This document shows positions 14,743-25,144 of a stretch of DNA of 44,238 bases, in pieces. Numbering within the stretch: the first letter of the stretch is position 1; the number at the start of each line of letters is the position of its first letter. The stretch lies in NCBI GenBank assembly GCA_016208415.1, contig JACQYB010000068.1:1-44238 (forward strand), in the 5' to 3' direction. The stretch is from Betaproteobacteria bacterium (GTDB taxonomy: Bacteria; Pseudomonadota; Gammaproteobacteria; Burkholderiales; Rhodocyclaceae). Under the pieces are notes generated by a model. It was not told where the DNA came from. It saw only the letters and a list, made by a program, of their open reading frames with translations, and made no database searches. A program made the translations under genes and the position numbers.

Positions 14743-17700
14743 ATGACCGACACCACTCACGGGGCGCCTGCGGTGCCCCCCGCCCCCCCGGCCCCGGGCC
14801 GGGAGGGCGTGCCCTCACGCGGCGCTGCCCCCCAGGAAGGCGATCCCCGCCCCGGGGCGGCCGGGCGCCGGGGGCGTGAGCCCCCACGCGGCGCTGCCCC
14901 CCGAGGGGGCGGCCCCCGGCTTGGGGCGGCCCGGCGCCGGGGGTGGGCCAGGCTGCGTGGCCTGCTGCTGTGGGCGGGGCTGGCGCTGGGGCTGGGTTTC
15001 GGCGCCGTCATCCTGATCCTGCGCTACATCCTGTTGCCCCAGGTCGACAGCTACCGCGGGGACATCGCCGCAGCCATGTCCCGCGCCATGGGCGTACGGG
15101 TCGCCATCGAAGCCATCGACACCAGTTGGCGCGGCCTGCGGCCGAAGCTGGGGCTGCGCGGGCTGCAGGTCTTCGACCGCGACGGGCGAGCGGCGCTGAG
15201 CTTCGACCGCGTGGACGTCGTCATGGGCTGGCGCTCGGCGGTGCTACTGCGTCCCGTGGCCCACCGCCTGGAGATCAGTGCGCCGTCGCTGGAGCTGTGG
15301 CGCGACGCGGACGGGGTGGTGTTCGTGGCCGGCATCGCCGTGAACGCGGCCGCCGCCGACCGCGATTTCGCCGACTGGCTGCTGGAGCAGGGCAGCATCG
15401 TGGTGCGCGATGCGCGCATCCGCTGGCACGACGCGCTGCGCCAGGCGCCGCCGCTGGAACTGCAGGCGGTGAACCTGCGCATCGACAACTTCGGCTCCCG
15501 CCACCGCTTCGGATTCACCGCCGAGCCGCCGGCGCAACTGGCCGGCCGCATCGACCTGCGCGGCGACTTCCGCGGCGACGGGCTCGAGCGGCTGGACGAG
15601 TGGCGCGGCGAGGCCTACGCCGAGGTGAGCCGCGCCGACCTGGCGGCGTGGGGGGCGTGGGTGGATTACCCGCTGGAGCTGCCGCAGGGCAGCGGCACGC
15701 TCAAGCTGTGGCTGGGAATCGAGCGCGGCGCGCTGAGCGCGGTGACGGCGCAGATGGACGCGCGCGACGTGCAGGTGCGCCTGGCGCGCCATCTGCCCCT
15801 GCTGGACCTGGACCATGTCGGGGGGCGGCTGGAGGTGCGGCGCACCCCGGCCCTGCTGGAGGTGGCCGGCAAGGGGCTGGAACTGGCGACCCGGGACGGT
15901 CTCGTGCTCGCCCCGACGGATTTCCAGTTCCGCCACGGGGTCGGCAAGGGCGACGGCCAGGAGCGCGGCGAACTCAGCGCCACGGCGCTGGACCTGCGGG
16001 CGCTGGCCCGGCTGGCCGCGTACCTGCCGCTGGAGCAGGCCGCCCGCGGGCGCCTGGAGGAGTTCACCCCCGACGGCTGGGTACGTGATCTGCGCCTGGC
16101 GTGGAACGGGTCGCGCTCGACGGCGGGCGAGGTCGGCGCGGCGGTCGCGGGCGTGGGTACCGGAGCCGCCGGCGCGGGTGCCGGGGCCGCCGGGCCGGGC
16201 AATCCGGCGGCCGATACCGCGGTCGATCCTTCGGCCGATCCTCCGGTCGACCCGTTGGCGCCGGCGCTCCGCCTTGCCGGCTACACCGTCCGCGCCCGCT
16301 TCGAGCGTCTGGGGATGCGACCTTCGGGGCTGCTGCCGGGCTTCGACGGCATGAGCGGCAGCGTCGATGCCACGGAGCGCTGCGGCGTGGTGAATCTGGC
16401 CGCCACGCGAGCGGCGCTGGATCTGCCGCGGGTGTTCGCCGAGCCGCGGCTGGAATTGCAGCGCCTCTCCGGCCAGGCCGCCTGGACCGTGGAGCGCGGC
16501 CGCGCGGAGATCACCCTCAAGAACCTCAGCTTCCGCAACGCCGATGCCGAGGGCAGCGCCGCTGGACGCTATGCCGGCGACAGCCGCGGCCCCGGCGAGA
16601 TCGACCTCAACGCCCGCCTGCTGCGCGCCGACGGGGCCGCCGTGGCGCGCTACATGCCGCTGGTGGCGGGCGCCGACGTGCGCACCTGGCTGGCCCAGGC
16701 GCTGCGCGGCGGCACGGCCACGGACGCGCGCCTGCGCCTGCGGGGCAAGCTCGACAAGTTCCCCTTCGCCCACGGCAGGGACGGCGTGTTCCAGGTGACG
16801 GCGCGGGTGACGGGTGGCGTCCTGGCCTACGCCCAAGACTGGCCGCAGATCGATGGCATTGCCGGCGACCTGCTGTTCGAGGGACCGCGCATGCGGGTGC
16901 GCGCCAGCCACGGGCGCATCCTCGGCGCCGCCATCGGCGGCGTGACGGCGGAGATCGCCGACCTGGGCAGCGCTGACCCGCTGCTCACGGTGCAGGGCGG
17001 GGCGCAGGGGCCCACCGCGGAGTTCCTGGCCTTCATCGCCGCCAGCCCGGTGGCCGAGCGCATCGGCCATTTCACCGACGACCTGCGCGCGCAGGGCAAC
17101 GGCCAGCTCAGGCTGCACCTGGCCCTGCCGCTGAACCACGTGGCCGACGGGCAGGTGAAGGGCGACTTCGCCTTCAGCGCCAACCGCCTCGCCCTGGAGG
17201 GGTCGCCCGCCATCACCGATGCCGCGGGGCAACTGCAATTCACGGACAAGTCCATCAGCCTGCGGGAGGCGCGCGGCCACCTGCTGGGTGCGCCGCTGAG
17301 CGTGGCGGTGTCCACGCGCGCCGACGGTGCGGTGGCCATCCGCGGCGAGGGCGGCGCCAGCATGGCGGCCCTGAACCGTCACTTCGAACTGCCTCTGTTC
17401 GAGCATCTCAGCGGCACCACCACCTGGCGCAGTACCCTCACGGTGCGCAGGCACGCCACCGAACTGGTGGTGGAATCGGGCCTGCAGGGGGTGGCTTCCA
17501 GCCTGCCAGAACCCTTCAACAAGAGCGCCACCGAGACGTTGCCGCTGCGGGTGGAACGCACCCCGGTGGCCGGTGCCGCCGGTGAGGAGACGATCACCGC
17601 CAGCCTCGGCAAGGCGTTGAACGCGCGCTTCCAGCGACGCCTGTCGGGCGGTCGTTACGTCATCGACCGCGGCGCGGTGGCCGTGGACGAGCCGCTGCCG

Positions 17701-18966
17701 GCATTGCCTGAGTCCGGCGTTGCGCTGGCCGGGCGCCTGTCGCGGGTGGATCTCGATCTGTGGCAGCGGCTGGCCGGCGGTGGGGCGAACGGCACGGCCG
17801 GCGGGGGGGTGAGCCCCCACGCTGCGCTGCCCCCCGGCTTGGGGCGGCCCGGCGCCGGGGGGCTGCTGGCCAGCGTGAGCCTGCGCGCCAACGAGGCCGT
17901 CGCCGCGGGGCGGACCCTGCACGACTTCAGCCTCCAGGCGCGCCGCCAGGGTGAGGCGTGGCGCGCCCAGGTCGGCTCGAAGGAGGTGGCCGGGGATCTG
18001 ACCTGGCACGGCGGCGGACAGGGCCGGCTGCAGGCGCGGCTGAAGCGGCTGGTGCTCGATGAACCGGCGCACGGCGAGGCCGCCACGGAGCCGCTGCGGG
18101 AGCTGCCCGGCCTGGACCTGGAGGCCGAGAGTTTCACGGTGCGCGGCCGCAATTTCGGCCGGCTGGATCTGATGGCGCAGAATCGCGGCGGGCTGTGGCA
18201 TGTGGACAAGCTGAGCCTGACCAGCCCCGAAGGCAGCTTCACCGGCGACGGCCAGTGGCGGGCGCCCACCGGCGCCGAGGGTGAGGGCCCCCGCGCTGCG
18301 CTGTCCCAGGCCGAGGAGAGCCGCTTCAACCTGAAGGTGGAGACGGCGGACGCGGGCAAGCTGCTGGAGCGCCTGGGCTACCCCAACGCCATGCGCCGCG
18401 GCGGGGCGAAGCTGGAAGGGAACCTGGCCTGGAACGGCCCGCCCACCCGGCTGCACTTTCCCAGCCTCAGCGGTGCGCTGCGCATCGAGGCGCGCGACGG
18501 GCAGTTCCACAAGCTGGAACCGGGCGTGGGAAGGCTGCTGGGCATCCTCAGCCTGCAGGCGCTGCCGCGGCGCATCACCCTGGATTTTCGCGACATCTTC
18601 AGCGAGGGCTTCGCCTTCGACAGGGTCGTCGGCGAGGTGAGCGTCGCCCGCGGCGTCATGAGCGCCCGGGATTTGCAGATCGACGGCCCTTCGGCCAAGA
18701 TAGTGATGAGCGGCGAGGTGGATCTGGCCGCGGAAACCCAGAACCTGCGGGTGCGCGTGCAGCCCGCCGTGGGCGAGAGCGTGGCGGTGGGCGCCATGAT
18801 CGTCAATCCGGTGGTGGGCGCCGCCACCTACCTGGCGCAGAAGATCCTGCGCGATCCCCTGGGCCGGATCTTCGCCTACGACTACGCCATCACCGGCCCC
18901 TGGTCCGATCCCAAGGTCGCCAAGCTCCAGGCCGCCGCCACCCCCAGCGAAGAGAGGACGCCATGA
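14743..18966 (+). CDS. yhdP: YhdP-family AsmA-like envelope protein
   Basis: Protein of 1407 aa. A cytoplasmic N-terminal stretch is followed by one membrane anchor ([20 protein letters not shown], about residues 68-90) and a very long periplasmic DUF3971/AsmA-type repeat region (for example [17 protein letters not shown]). It ends with the conserved AsmA C-terminal part ([20 protein letters not shown]). YhdP/AsmA proteins are inner-membrane-anchored bridges implicated in phospholipid transport to the outer membrane. The first 60 or so residues are mostly repeat-derived (14806-14945), and another repeat-derived insert lies at 17803-17862. A Gly/Ala/Pro/Asp low-complexity insert spans 16135-16260. 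The start could also be ATG 14713. Divergent from glnE; the stop overlaps the nit start in ATGA. Confidence 0.88.
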   Translation: MTDTTHGAPAVPPAPPAPGREGVPSRGAAPQEGDPRPGAAGRRGREPPRGAAPRGGGPRLGAARRRGWARLRGLLLWAGLALGLGFGAVILILRYILLPQVDSYRGDIAAAMSRAMGVRVAIEAIDTSWRGLRPKLGLRGLQVFDRDGRAALSFDRVDVVMGWRSAVLLRPVAHRLEISAPSLELWRDADGVVFVAGIAVNAAAADRDFADWLLEQGSIVVRDARIRWHDALRQAPPLELQAVNLRIDNFGSRHRFGFTAEPPAQLAGRIDLRGDFRGDGLERLDEWRGEAYAEVSRADLAAWGAWVDYPLELPQGSGTLKLWLGIERGALSAVTAQMDARDVQVRLARHLPLLDLDHVGGRLEVRRTPALLEVAGKGLELATRDGLVLAPTDFQFRHGVGKGDGQERGELSATALDLRALARLAAYLPLEQAARGRLEEFTPDGWVRDLRLAWNGSRSTAGEVGAAVAGVGTGAAGAGAGAAGPGNPAADTAVDPSADPPVDPLAPALRLAGYTVRARFERLGMRPSGLLPGFDGMSGSVDATERCGVVNLAATRAALDLPRVFAEPRLELQRLSGQAAWTVERGRAEITLKNLSFRNADAEGSAAGRYAGDSRGPGEIDLNARLLRADGAAVARYMPLVAGADVRTWLAQALRGGTATDARLRLRGKLDKFPFAHGRDGVFQVTARVTGGVLAYAQDWPQIDGIAGDLLFEGPRMRVRASHGRILGAAIGGVTAEIADLGSADPLLTVQGGAQGPTAEFLAFIAASPVAERIGHFTDDLRAQGNGQLRLHLALPLNHVADGQVKGDFAFSANRLALEGSPAITDAAGQLQFTDKSISLREARGHLLGAPLSVAVSTRADGAVAIRGEGGASMAALNRHFELPLFEHLSGTTTWRSTLTVRRHATELVVESGLQGVASSLPEPFNKSATETLPLRVERTPVAGAAGEETITASLGKALNARFQRRLSGGRYVIDRGAVAVDEPLPALPESGVALAGRLSRVDLDLWQRLAGGGANGTAGGGVSPHAALPPGLGRPGAGGLLASVSLRANEAVAAGRTLHDFSLQARRQGEAWRAQVGSKEVAGDLTWHGGGQGRLQARLKRLVLDEPAHGEAATEPLRELPGLDLEAESFTVRGRNFGRLDLMAQNRGGLWHVDKLSLTSPEGSFTGDGQWRAPTGAEGEGPRAALSQAEESRFNLKVETADAGKLLERLGYPNAMRRGGAKLEGNLAWNGPPTRLHFPSLSGALRIEARDGQFHKLEPGVGRLLGILSLQALPRRITLDFRDIFSEGFAFDRVVGEVSVARGVMSARDLQIDGPSAKIVMSGEVDLAAETQNLRVRVQPAVGESVAVGAMIVNPVVGAATYLAQKILRDPLGRIFAYDYAITGPWSDPKVAKLQAAATPSEERTP
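14806..14945 (+). repeat. Two tandem GC-rich palindromic repeats at the yhdP N-terminus
   Basis: Copy one (about 14806-14874) is degenerate. Copy two (about 14875-14945) is close to the consensus seen at 38503, with GAGCCCCCACG, GCTGCCCCCCGAGGGGG, CTTGGGGCGGCCCGGC and GCCGGGGG in order. Both are open in the yhdP frame and encode Arg/Gly/Pro-rich peptide ahead of the membrane anchor. The frame used differs from that at 8022, so the element is open in more than one frame. Confidence 0.75.
17803..17862 (+). repeat. Short GC-rich palindromic repeat in frame inside yhdP
   Basis: The stretch carries GTGAGCCCCCACGCTGCGCT and CTTGGGGCGGCCCGGCGCC but lacks the central GAGGGGG arm, so it is a shorter variant. 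It encodes [18 protein letters not shown] in the same frame as the copy at 8022. A further partial match lies near 18288-18310 (GPRAALSQ). Confidence 0.7.
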
Positions 18967-19796
18967 ATTCCGCCGACCGCACCCGCAGCTTCCGCGTCGC
19001 CGCCATTCAGATGGTGTCGGGCCCAGACGTGGCCGCCAACTGCGCCACGGCGGCGCGGCGGGTCGCCGAGGCGGTGGAGGGGGGCGCGCGCATGGTGGTG
19101 CTGCCCGAGTACTTCCCGCTCATCACCGCCGACGAGCGCGCCAAGGTGGCGCTGCGCGAGCAGGACGGACGTGGGCCGGTGCAGGAATTCCTGCGCGCGA
19201 CGGCGCGTCGGCATGGCATCTGGATCATCGGCGGCACCCTGCCCATGGAGGCCAGCGCGCCGGACAAGGTGCGCAACGCCTGCCTGGTGTTCGACGACGA
19301 AGGGCGGCGCGTGGCCCGCTACGACAAGATCCACCTGTTCGGCTTCACCCGCGGCGAGGAGCGCTACAACGAGAGCGCCACCATCGAGCCCGGCTGCGAC
19401 GTGGTGAGCTTCGACGCGCCCTGTGGGCGGGTGGGGCTGTCGGTGTGCTACGACCTGCGCTTTCCCGAGTTGTACCGGGCCATGGGCACGGTGGACGTGA
19501 TCGCCGTACCGGCCGCCTTCACCACCACCACCGGCGAGGCCCACTGGGAGCTGTTGCTGCGCGCCCGCGCGGTGGAGAACCAGTGCTACGTGGTGGCGGC
19601 GGCCCAGGGGGGCACCCATCCCAGCGGGCGCATGACCCACGGCGACACCATGATCATCGATCCCTGGGGCGTGGTGCTGGCGCGCCGCGCCAAGGGCGAG
19701 GGCGTGGTGCTGGCGGACATCGATCCTCAACGCCTGGCCGAGGTGCGCGAAAGCCTGCCGGCGCTGGCGCACCGCACCCTGGGCCGGGCCGCATAG
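18963..19796 (+). CDS. Carbon-nitrogen hydrolase, Nit1/Nit2-like amidase
   Basis: Protein of 277 aa with the nitrilase-superfamily triad: Glu in VVLPEYFPL (about residue 49), Lys in [10 protein letters not shown] (about 121) and the nucleophile Cys in [16 protein letters not shown] (about 162). This clade acts on small omega-amides or deaminated glutathione (metabolite repair) rather than on nitriles. Cytoplasmic. The start [10 protein letters not shown] overlaps the yhdP stop by four bases, and tldD follows 62 bp later, so the three are probably co-transcribed; the order yhdP-nit-tldD is a conserved betaproteobacterial arrangement. Confidence 0.92.
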   Translation: MNSADRTRSFRVAAIQMVSGPDVAANCATAARRVAEAVEGGARMVVLPEYFPLITADERAKVALREQDGRGPVQEFLRATARRHGIWIIGGTLPMEASAPDKVRNACLVFDDEGRRVARYDKIHLFGFTRGEERYNESATIEPGCDVVSFDAPCGRVGLSVCYDLRFPELYRAMGTVDVIAVPAAFTTTTGEAHWELLLRARAVENQCYVVAAAQGGTHPSGRMTHGDTMIIDPWGVVLARRAKGEGVVLADIDPQRLAEVRESLPALAHRTLGRAA

Positions 19797-19858
19797 GCGG
19801 AGTTTCCACTGCGCTGCCCACTCTTGAAATCCGGTTCTTCGACCCAACCAACGAATCC

Positions 19859-21334
19859 ATGATCCCCGCGACCGAACTCAGACTCCCCGAGGTGGCCCCG
19901 CCGCAACTGCTGGCCACCGCCGAAAACAGCCTGCTGGCCCCCTTCGACCTCACCGCGGGACGCCTGCAGCAGGTCATCGGCAGCCTCTTCTCCCATCAGG
20001 TGGATTACGCCGACCTCTACTTCCAGTACGGCCGCTCCGAGGGCTGGAGCCTGGAGGAGGGCATCGTCAAGTCCGGCAGCTTCAGCATCGACCAGGGCGT
20101 GGGCGTGCGCGCCGTGAGCGGCGAGAAGACCGCCTTCGCCTATTCCGACGAGATCAGCCTGACGGCGCTGGAGGATGCCGCCCGCGCCACCCGCGCCATT
20201 GCCGCCCGCGGCACCGAGCGCAGCGTGCCGGTGCTGGCCGGCGGCGGGGCGCGGGCGCTGTACGCGCCGGACGATCCCCTTGCCTCGCTGGCGGATGCGG
20301 AAAAGGTGCGCCTGCTGGAGCGCGTGGAGGGCTACGCCCGGGCGCTGGACCCCCGCGTGCGCGAGGTGATGGCCAGCCTGGCCGGCGTCTACGAGGTGGT
20401 GCTGGTGGCGCGCGGCGACGGCCACATGGCGGCGGACGTGCGCCCCCTGGTGCGCTGTTCGGTAACGGTGATCGTCGAGGCGGAGGGCAAGCGCGAGCAG
20501 GGCTACGCCGGCGGCGGCGGGCGCTTCGACTACGGCCATTTCACCGAGGAAGTGCTGCGCGGTTATGCCCGCGAGGCGGTGCATCAGGCCATGGTGAACC
20601 TGGAGGCGCGACCCGCCCCGGCGGGCACCATGACGGTGGTGCTGGGGCCCGGCTGGCCGGGCATCCTGCTGCACGAGGCCATCGGCCACGGCCTGGAGGG
20701 CGACTTCAACCGCAAGGGCAGCTCGGCCTTCTCCGGTCGCATCGGCGAGCGGGTGGCGGCGCCGGGCGTGACGGTGATCGACGACGGCACCATCCCGCAC
20801 CGGCGCGGTTCCCTGTCCATCGACGACGAGGGCAACCCCAGCCAGCGTACCGTGCTGATCGAGAACGGCGTGCTGCGCGCCTACCTCCAGGACAGCCTCA
20901 ACGCCCGCCTGATGGGCGTGGCGCCCACCGGCAACGGCCGGCGCGAGTCCTTCGCCCACCTGCCGCTGCCGCGCATGACCAACACCTACATGCTGGCCGG
21001 CAGCCATGATCCGCAGGAGATCATCGCCTCGGTGAAGAAGGGCCTGTACGCGGTGAACTTCGGCGGCGGGCAGGTGGACATCACCAGCGGCAAGTTCGTC
21101 TTTTCCGCCGCCGAGGCCTACATGATCGAGGACGGCAGGGTGAGCTACCCGGTGAAGGGCGCCACCCTCATCGGCAACGGGCCGGACGTGCTCACCCGCG
21201 TGTCCATGATCGGCAACGACCTGCGCCTGGACCCGGGCATCGGCACCTGCGGCAAGGACGGCCAGAGCGTGCCCGTGGGCGTGGGCCAGCCGACGCTGCG
21301 GGTGGACGCGCTCACCGTGGGCGGCACGGCTTGA
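19859..21334 (+). CDS. tldD: Metalloprotease TldD
   Basis: Protein of 491 aa, typical length. The zinc-binding HExxxH motif is seen in [14 protein letters not shown] (about residue 272), and the C-terminal metal-ligand region in VYPVKG-like and [20 protein letters not shown] segments. With TldE (PmbA) it forms a heterodimeric protease that trims unstructured peptides, for example in antitoxin turnover or modified-peptide maturation. No tldE lies in the window. The start MIPATELRL was chosen because the coding pattern begins there; the frame is open much further upstream, through nit, without meaning. Confidence 0.95.
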   Translation: MIPATELRLPEVAPPQLLATAENSLLAPFDLTAGRLQQVIGSLFSHQVDYADLYFQYGRSEGWSLEEGIVKSGSFSIDQGVGVRAVSGEKTAFAYSDEISLTALEDAARATRAIAARGTERSVPVLAGGGARALYAPDDPLASLADAEKVRLLERVEGYARALDPRVREVMASLAGVYEVVLVARGDGHMAADVRPLVRCSVTVIVEAEGKREQGYAGGGGRFDYGHFTEEVLRGYAREAVHQAMVNLEARPAPAGTMTVVLGPGWPGILLHEAIGHGLEGDFNRKGSSAFSGRIGERVAAPGVTVIDDGTIPHRRGSLSIDDEGNPSQRTVLIENGVLRAYLQDSLNARLMGVAPTGNGRRESFAHLPLPRMTNTYMLAGSHDPQEIIASVKKGLYAVNFGGGQVDITSGKFVFSAAEAYMIEDGRVSYPVKGATLIGNGPDVLTRVSMIGNDLRLDPGIGTCGKDGQSVPVGVGQPTLRVDALTVGGTA

Positions 21335-21381
21335 AGAGGCTGTCTTGCGCCGCCGAGGCCGTACAATGAACAGATATTAGC

Positions 21382-21420
21382 TTTCCCTGATGAATTAACC
21401 TGAGTAAAATGCTCGGGTAA
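21382..21420 (+). promoter_or_regulatory. Candidate IscR site over the apbC promoter
   Basis: A 26-bp imperfect palindrome at 21395-21420 has the half-sites TTAACCTGAG and GCTCGGGTAA around an AT centre. It resembles the IscR type 1 pattern as I recall it for betaproteobacteria (ACCCGAGT, AT-rich centre, ACTCGGGT). It overlaps a possible -10 box TAAAAT (21405-21410), with a weak -35 TTTCCC (21382-21387) 17 bp upstream. The downstream gene encodes an Fe-S cluster carrier, which fits. Confidence 0.5.
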
Positions 21421-21504
21421 GGCGGCGCGACAGCCCCCGCCTCATCGCCGGGCTCCATCACGAAATCACTTTCCAGGCACTTGCAGGCATATCGAGGCTT
21501 TCCC

Positions 21505-22593
21505 ATGTCCATTTCAGAACTCCAGGTCCAGACCGCACTCAAGGAACTCATCGACCCCAATACCGGCAAGGATTTCATCTCCACCCGGTCCGCCCGCAAC
21601 ATCCGCATCGAGGGCGCCGACGTGTCGCTCGACGTCGAACTCGGCTATCCGGCGAAAAGCCAGATCGACGGCCTGCGCCACGAGATCATCGCCCGGCTCA
21701 AGGCCATCCCGGGCATCGGCAACGTCAGTGCCAACGTCTACAGCAAGATCGTGTCCCACTCGGTGCAGCGTGGCGTGAAGTTGCTGCCCAACGTCAAGAA
21801 CATCATTGCCGTGGCCTCCGGCAAGGGTGGCGTGGGCAAGAGCACCACGGCGGTGAACCTGGCCCTGGCCCTGGCCCAGGAAGGCGCCAGGGTCGGCATG
21901 CTGGACGCCGACATCTACGGCCCGTCCCAGCCGCAGATGCTGGGCATCACCGGCCGGCCGGAAAGCACCGACGGCAAGTCGCTGGAGCCCATGGAGGCCT
22001 ACGGCATCGAAGCGATGTCCATCGGCTTCCTCATCGACGTGGAAACGCCGATGGTGTGGCGTGGCCCGATGGTCACCCAGGCGCTGCAGCAACTGCTGGC
22101 GGACACGCGCTGGCACGACCTGGACTACCTGGTGGTGGACATGCCCCCCGGCACCGGCGACATCCAGCTCACCCTGGCGCAGCAGGTGCCCGTCACCGGC
22201 GCCATCATCGTCACCACGCCCCAGGACATCGCCCTCCTGGACGCCCGCAAGGGACTGAAGATGTTCGACAAAGTGGGGATTCCCATCCTCGGCATCGTCG
22301 AGAACATGAGCATCCACATCTGCTCGAACTGCGGCCACGAGGAGCACATCTTCGGCGAGGGCGGCGCCGAGCGCATGGCCAGGGATTACGAGGTGGAGAT
22401 GCTGGGGGCGCTGCCGCTGGACATCCACATCCGCGAGCAGTCCGACTCCGGCCATCCCACGGTGGTGTCGGACGCGGACGGACGGGTGGCGCAGATCTAC
22501 CGCCAGATCGCGCGGCGCGTCGCGGTGCGTGTGGCGGAAAAGGCCAGGGACCACTCCGCCAAGTTCCCGTCCATCGTGGTGCAGAACACCTGA
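21505..22593 (+). CDS. apbC: Mrp/ApbC family Fe-S cluster carrier ATPase
   Basis: Protein of 362 aa. An N-terminal MIP18/DUF59 domain (LKELIDPNTGKDFISTRSAR) covers about residues 1-90. The P-loop ATPase domain follows, with the deviant Walker A in ASGKGGVGKSTTAVNLALAL (about residue 106) and MLDADIYGPSQP. The cluster-binding CxxC is in HICSNCGHEEHIFGEGG (about 273). The dimer binds a [4Fe-4S] cluster and transfers it to apoproteins. MSISELQVQ at 21505 is the conserved start. It stands alone between tldD and a strong bidirectional terminator. Confidence 0.95.
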   Translation: MSISELQVQTALKELIDPNTGKDFISTRSARNIRIEGADVSLDVELGYPAKSQIDGLRHEIIARLKAIPGIGNVSANVYSKIVSHSVQRGVKLLPNVKNIIAVASGKGGVGKSTTAVNLALALAQEGARVGMLDADIYGPSQPQMLGITGRPESTDGKSLEPMEAYGIEAMSIGFLIDVETPMVWRGPMVTQALQQLLADTRWHDLDYLVVDMPPGTGDIQLTLAQQVPVTGAIIVTTPQDIALLDARKGLKMFDKVGIPILGIVENMSIHICSNCGHEEHIFGEGGAERMARDYEVEMLGALPLDIHIREQSDSGHPTVVSDADGRVAQIYRQIARRVAVRVAEKARDHSAKFPSIVVQNT

Positions 22594-22639
22594 TCCAGGG
22601 GCGGAATTGATCCCGGACCGTCACCGTCCGGAGCGCAAG

Positions 22640-22676
22640 AAAAACCCCTGCGGGAGCAACTTCCGCAGGGGTTTTT
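22640..22676. terminator. Bidirectional terminator between convergent genes
   Basis: A 13-bp perfect stem, AAAACCCCTGCGG (22641-22653) with CCGCAGGGGTTTT (22663-22675), is flanked by A and T runs, so it works on both strands. It separates apbC (plus) from the CmpX-like gene (minus). Confidence 0.93.
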
Positions 22677-22721
22677 AACTTCCGCGGCAGGCGCCGCGGG
22701 AGGTGGGGTCGGTAGCGTTGC

Positions 22722-22770
22722 GCGGTCGAAACGCGGACTGCGCCGAGCGGTCGAAACGCGGACTGCGCCG
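22722..22770. repeat. 25-bp tandem repeat, two copies
   Basis: Two adjacent 25-bp units at 22722 and 22747 read GCGGTCGAAAC followed by the core GCGGACTGCGCCG. The core and the 25-bp period match the complement of the array at 6414-6487. It lies just past the 3' end of the CmpX-like gene. Confidence 0.65.
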
Positions 22771-22771
22771 C

Positions 22772-24211
22772 TCAGTCCCGGCGCATCTTCGACAGCCAGT
22801 GTTCCATCTGCTTGCCCGCGGCCTCGCGTCCGCCCAGGCCGAAGGCCAGGGCCACGGCCACCGCCACGGCGCCCAGGGTCAGGCCGAAGGCCAGGTTGAC
22901 GATGTCGTCGGCGATGCCCATGGCGCGCAGGCCCATGGCCATGACCAGGCCGAGTATGGCCACGCGGGCGATGCGCGCGCCCATGCCCGCCTGCTCGCCC
23001 CCAGCCTTGACGATGGTGTTGTAGGCCAGGTTGGCGAGCCAGAAGCCGACGAGCAGGATCACGCTGCCCAGCAGGATGTCCCCGCCGAACTGGATGAACA
23101 TGGTGACCACGTCGCGCACCTGGCTGAAGCCCAGGCGGTTGGCCGCCTCCACCGTGCCGAACAGCATGGCGAAGAACAGCACCAGCTTGCCGACGATGCC
23201 GGAGGGCTGCAGCTCACCCTGGAAGCCGCCGAAGCCCAGCCTGGCCGGCAGGCCGTCGAAGCCCAGCCCGGCCAGCAGCCGCGACAGGAAGCCGGAGACG
23301 AAGGACGCCACGGCGTAGGTCACGGCCAGGATGATGGCGGCGGCGAAGATGTCCGGGATCGCCCCCATGAAGCGCGACAGCATCTCCGTGGCCGGCTTGG
23401 AGATGGTCTCGATCTTGAGCGCGTCCAGCGCGGCGATGAGCGCCGGCACGAACACGAAGATGAACACCACCGTGCCCAGCAGCCCGGAGAGGTTGACGGT
23501 GCCGCCAAAGCGGTCCATGCCCGTGGCCGCCGCCAGGTTGGCCACCAGCCCGCGCAGAACCTTGGCCACGATGTAGCCGACGAAACCGATCACCAGCGCC
23601 GCGAACACGTTGGGCAGCATGCCCAGCAGTTCGTCCAGCATGTTCTGGATGGGAGAGAGCAGACCCTGGAGCTGGAAGGCCGCCAGCACCATGGGCAGGA
23701 ACAGCAGGATCACCAGCCAGAACAGGATGTCGCCCACGCTGCTGCTCATGGGTGCCATGCCGGCCTGGGCGCTGAGCTTCTCGTCCAGGGAGGTCTTCGA
23801 CATGACCTTGGTCACCAGGGCGCGGGCCGCCGTGGCCAGCACCCACGCCACCAGCAGCAGCACGCCGCCGGCCACGAGGTGCGGGATGTAGCCCAGCACC
23901 TGGGACACCAGTTGGGCGAAGGGCCCGGAGACGGACTCCAGGTCCAGCGAGTTGAACACCGCCACCAGGGTGATGACGATGATCAGCCAGAACACGCCGA
24001 TGGCCGTGCCGTTGGCGATGTCGAGCTTCTGGCCGAGCACGCCTTCGAGCTTGTCGTTGAGGCCGATGGCGCCGAGCAGCCGGCGCGTGGCACCGCGCAG
24101 GACGACGGCGACGATCCAGCCGACGACGAGAATGCCGAGCGCGCCGAGGATCATGGGCAGGTGCGTACCCAGGGTGCTCTGGAGCGACGACAGCATGGTG
24201 GAAAAGTCCAT
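22772..24211 (-). CDS. CmpX-like multi-TM mechanosensitive channel family protein
   Basis: Protein of 479 aa, an integral membrane protein with about ten hydrophobic segments. It shows repeated conserved-TM-helix units (PF05552 type), for example ILGALGILVVGWIVAVVLRG, VFAALVIGFVGYIVAKVLRG and LLGSVILLVGFWLANLAYNT. The units alternate with soluble linkers holding GLNDKLEG- and TSLDEKLSA-like segments. The final VALAFGLGGREAAGK resembles the pore helix of MscS channels, but the MscS beta and C-terminal domains are absent. Pseudomonas CmpX is the best-known relative and affects membrane tension and cell-envelope stress. Monocistronic on the minus strand. Confidence 0.85.
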   Translation of the reverse strand: MDFSTMLSSLQSTLGTHLPMILGALGILVVGWIVAVVLRGATRRLLGAIGLNDKLEGVLGQKLDIANGTAIGVFWLIIVITLVAVFNSLDLESVSGPFAQLVSQVLGYIPHLVAGGVLLLVAWVLATAARALVTKVMSKTSLDEKLSAQAGMAPMSSSVGDILFWLVILLFLPMVLAAFQLQGLLSPIQNMLDELLGMLPNVFAALVIGFVGYIVAKVLRGLVANLAAATGMDRFGGTVNLSGLLGTVVFIFVFVPALIAALDALKIETISKPATEMLSRFMGAIPDIFAAAIILAVTYAVASFVSGFLSRLLAGLGFDGLPARLGFGGFQGELQPSGIVGKLVLFFAMLFGTVEAANRLGFSQVRDVVTMFIQFGGDILLGSVILLVGFWLANLAYNTIVKAGGEQAGMGARIARVAILGLVMAMGLRAMGIADDIVNLAFGLTLGAVAVAVALAFGLGGREAAGKQMEHWLSKMRRD

Positions 24212-24448
24212 GGAACCCCCCTATTGCTGCTGTTTGGAAACGGATGACGGAAGGCCTTGAGAGCCCTTTCTTCTTGGGACGCCACCGCCGTTACATTGAA
24301 GCCTCATGGCGCCCGCAGATGAACTTTAAAACTAGCATGAGTTCATGGGACAGAATGTTACGCAGCGTGAAATCTGTCATAGACATCCCGGCTTCGGCAC
24401 GTTCCCGTTCAATCCGTGCAGCAGCGGCTGCGCGCCGGACGCGCGCGA

Positions 24449-24454
24449 TATAAT
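24449..24454 (+). promoter_or_regulatory. Candidate -10 box of dcd
   Basis: A consensus TATAAT at 24449-24454 lies 28 bp before the dcd start. No convincing -35 hexamer sits 16-18 bp upstream. The remaining 24212-24448 spacer between the divergent channel gene and dcd shows no other feature. Confidence 0.45.
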
Positions 24455-24482
24455 TCAAACCTTTTGCGGGCTGGGCAGCGCG

Positions 24483-25055
24483 ATGACCGTCAAATCCGAC
24501 AGATGGATCCGCCGCATGGTGGAGCACCATGGCATGATCGACCCCTTCGAGGCGGGGCAGGTGCGGGAGGTGGATGGGCGCAGCATCGTCTCCTACGGCA
24601 CTTCGAGCTACGGCTACGACATCCGCTGCTCGCGCGAATTCAAGCTGTTCACCGACATCAACTGCACCATCGTCGATCCCAAGGCGTTCGATCCCAAATC
24701 TTTTGTCGAGGTCACCGGCGACCACTGCATCATCCCGCCCAATTCCCTCGCCCTGGCGCGCACCGTCGAGTACTTCCGCATTCCCCGCAACGTGCTCACC
24801 ATCTGCCTGGGCAAGAGCACCTACGCCCGCTGCGGCATCATCGTCAATGTCACGCCGCTGGAGCCGGAGTGGGAGGGCCACGTCACCCTGGAGTTCTCCA
24901 ACACCACGCCCCTGCCGGCCAAGATCTACGCCAACGAGGGCGTGGCCCAGGTGATCTTCCTCGAGGCGGCGCCGGACGACATCTGCGAGACCTCCTACGG
25001 CGACCGCGGCGGCAAGTACCAGGGCCAGACCGGCGTGACGCTGCCGAAGATCTGA
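24483..25055 (+). CDS. dcd: dCTP deaminase
   Basis: Protein of 190 aa, the usual length for the trimeric enzyme that deaminates dCTP to dUTP for thymidylate synthesis. Recognisable blocks are [16 protein letters not shown]-like [24 protein letters not shown], the catalytic-Glu block [16 protein letters not shown], and the C-terminal [18 protein letters not shown] lid. The start MTVKSDRWI was chosen because the conserved protein begins there. It probably has its own promoter (TATAAT at 24449). Confidence 0.97.
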   Translation: MTVKSDRWIRRMVEHHGMIDPFEAGQVREVDGRSIVSYGTSSYGYDIRCSREFKLFTDINCTIVDPKAFDPKSFVEVTGDHCIIPPNSLALARTVEYFRIPRNVLTICLGKSTYARCGIIVNVTPLEPEWEGHVTLEFSNTTPLPAKIYANEGVAQVIFLEAAPDDICETSYGDRGGKYQGQTGVTLPKI

Positions 25056-25144
25056 TTCCCTCGCGGCGGCACAGACGACAGGCACGCGTCGCCGACCCGC
25101 TGTGGCCCGCGGGACGCGGCGGCTTCCAGCCAAGGAGGACGGCC

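Noticed and set aside
15244-18510. Minus-strand open frame of more than 1000 codons opposite yhdP
   Set aside because: His/Gln/Arg-rich antisense shadow without motifs; yhdP has clear domains and coupling to nit.
22703-24247. Plus-strand frame of about 500 codons opposite the CmpX-like gene
   Set aside because: Its composition (His, Gln, Asp, Glu-rich) is that of antisense to a membrane protein, with no start signal.
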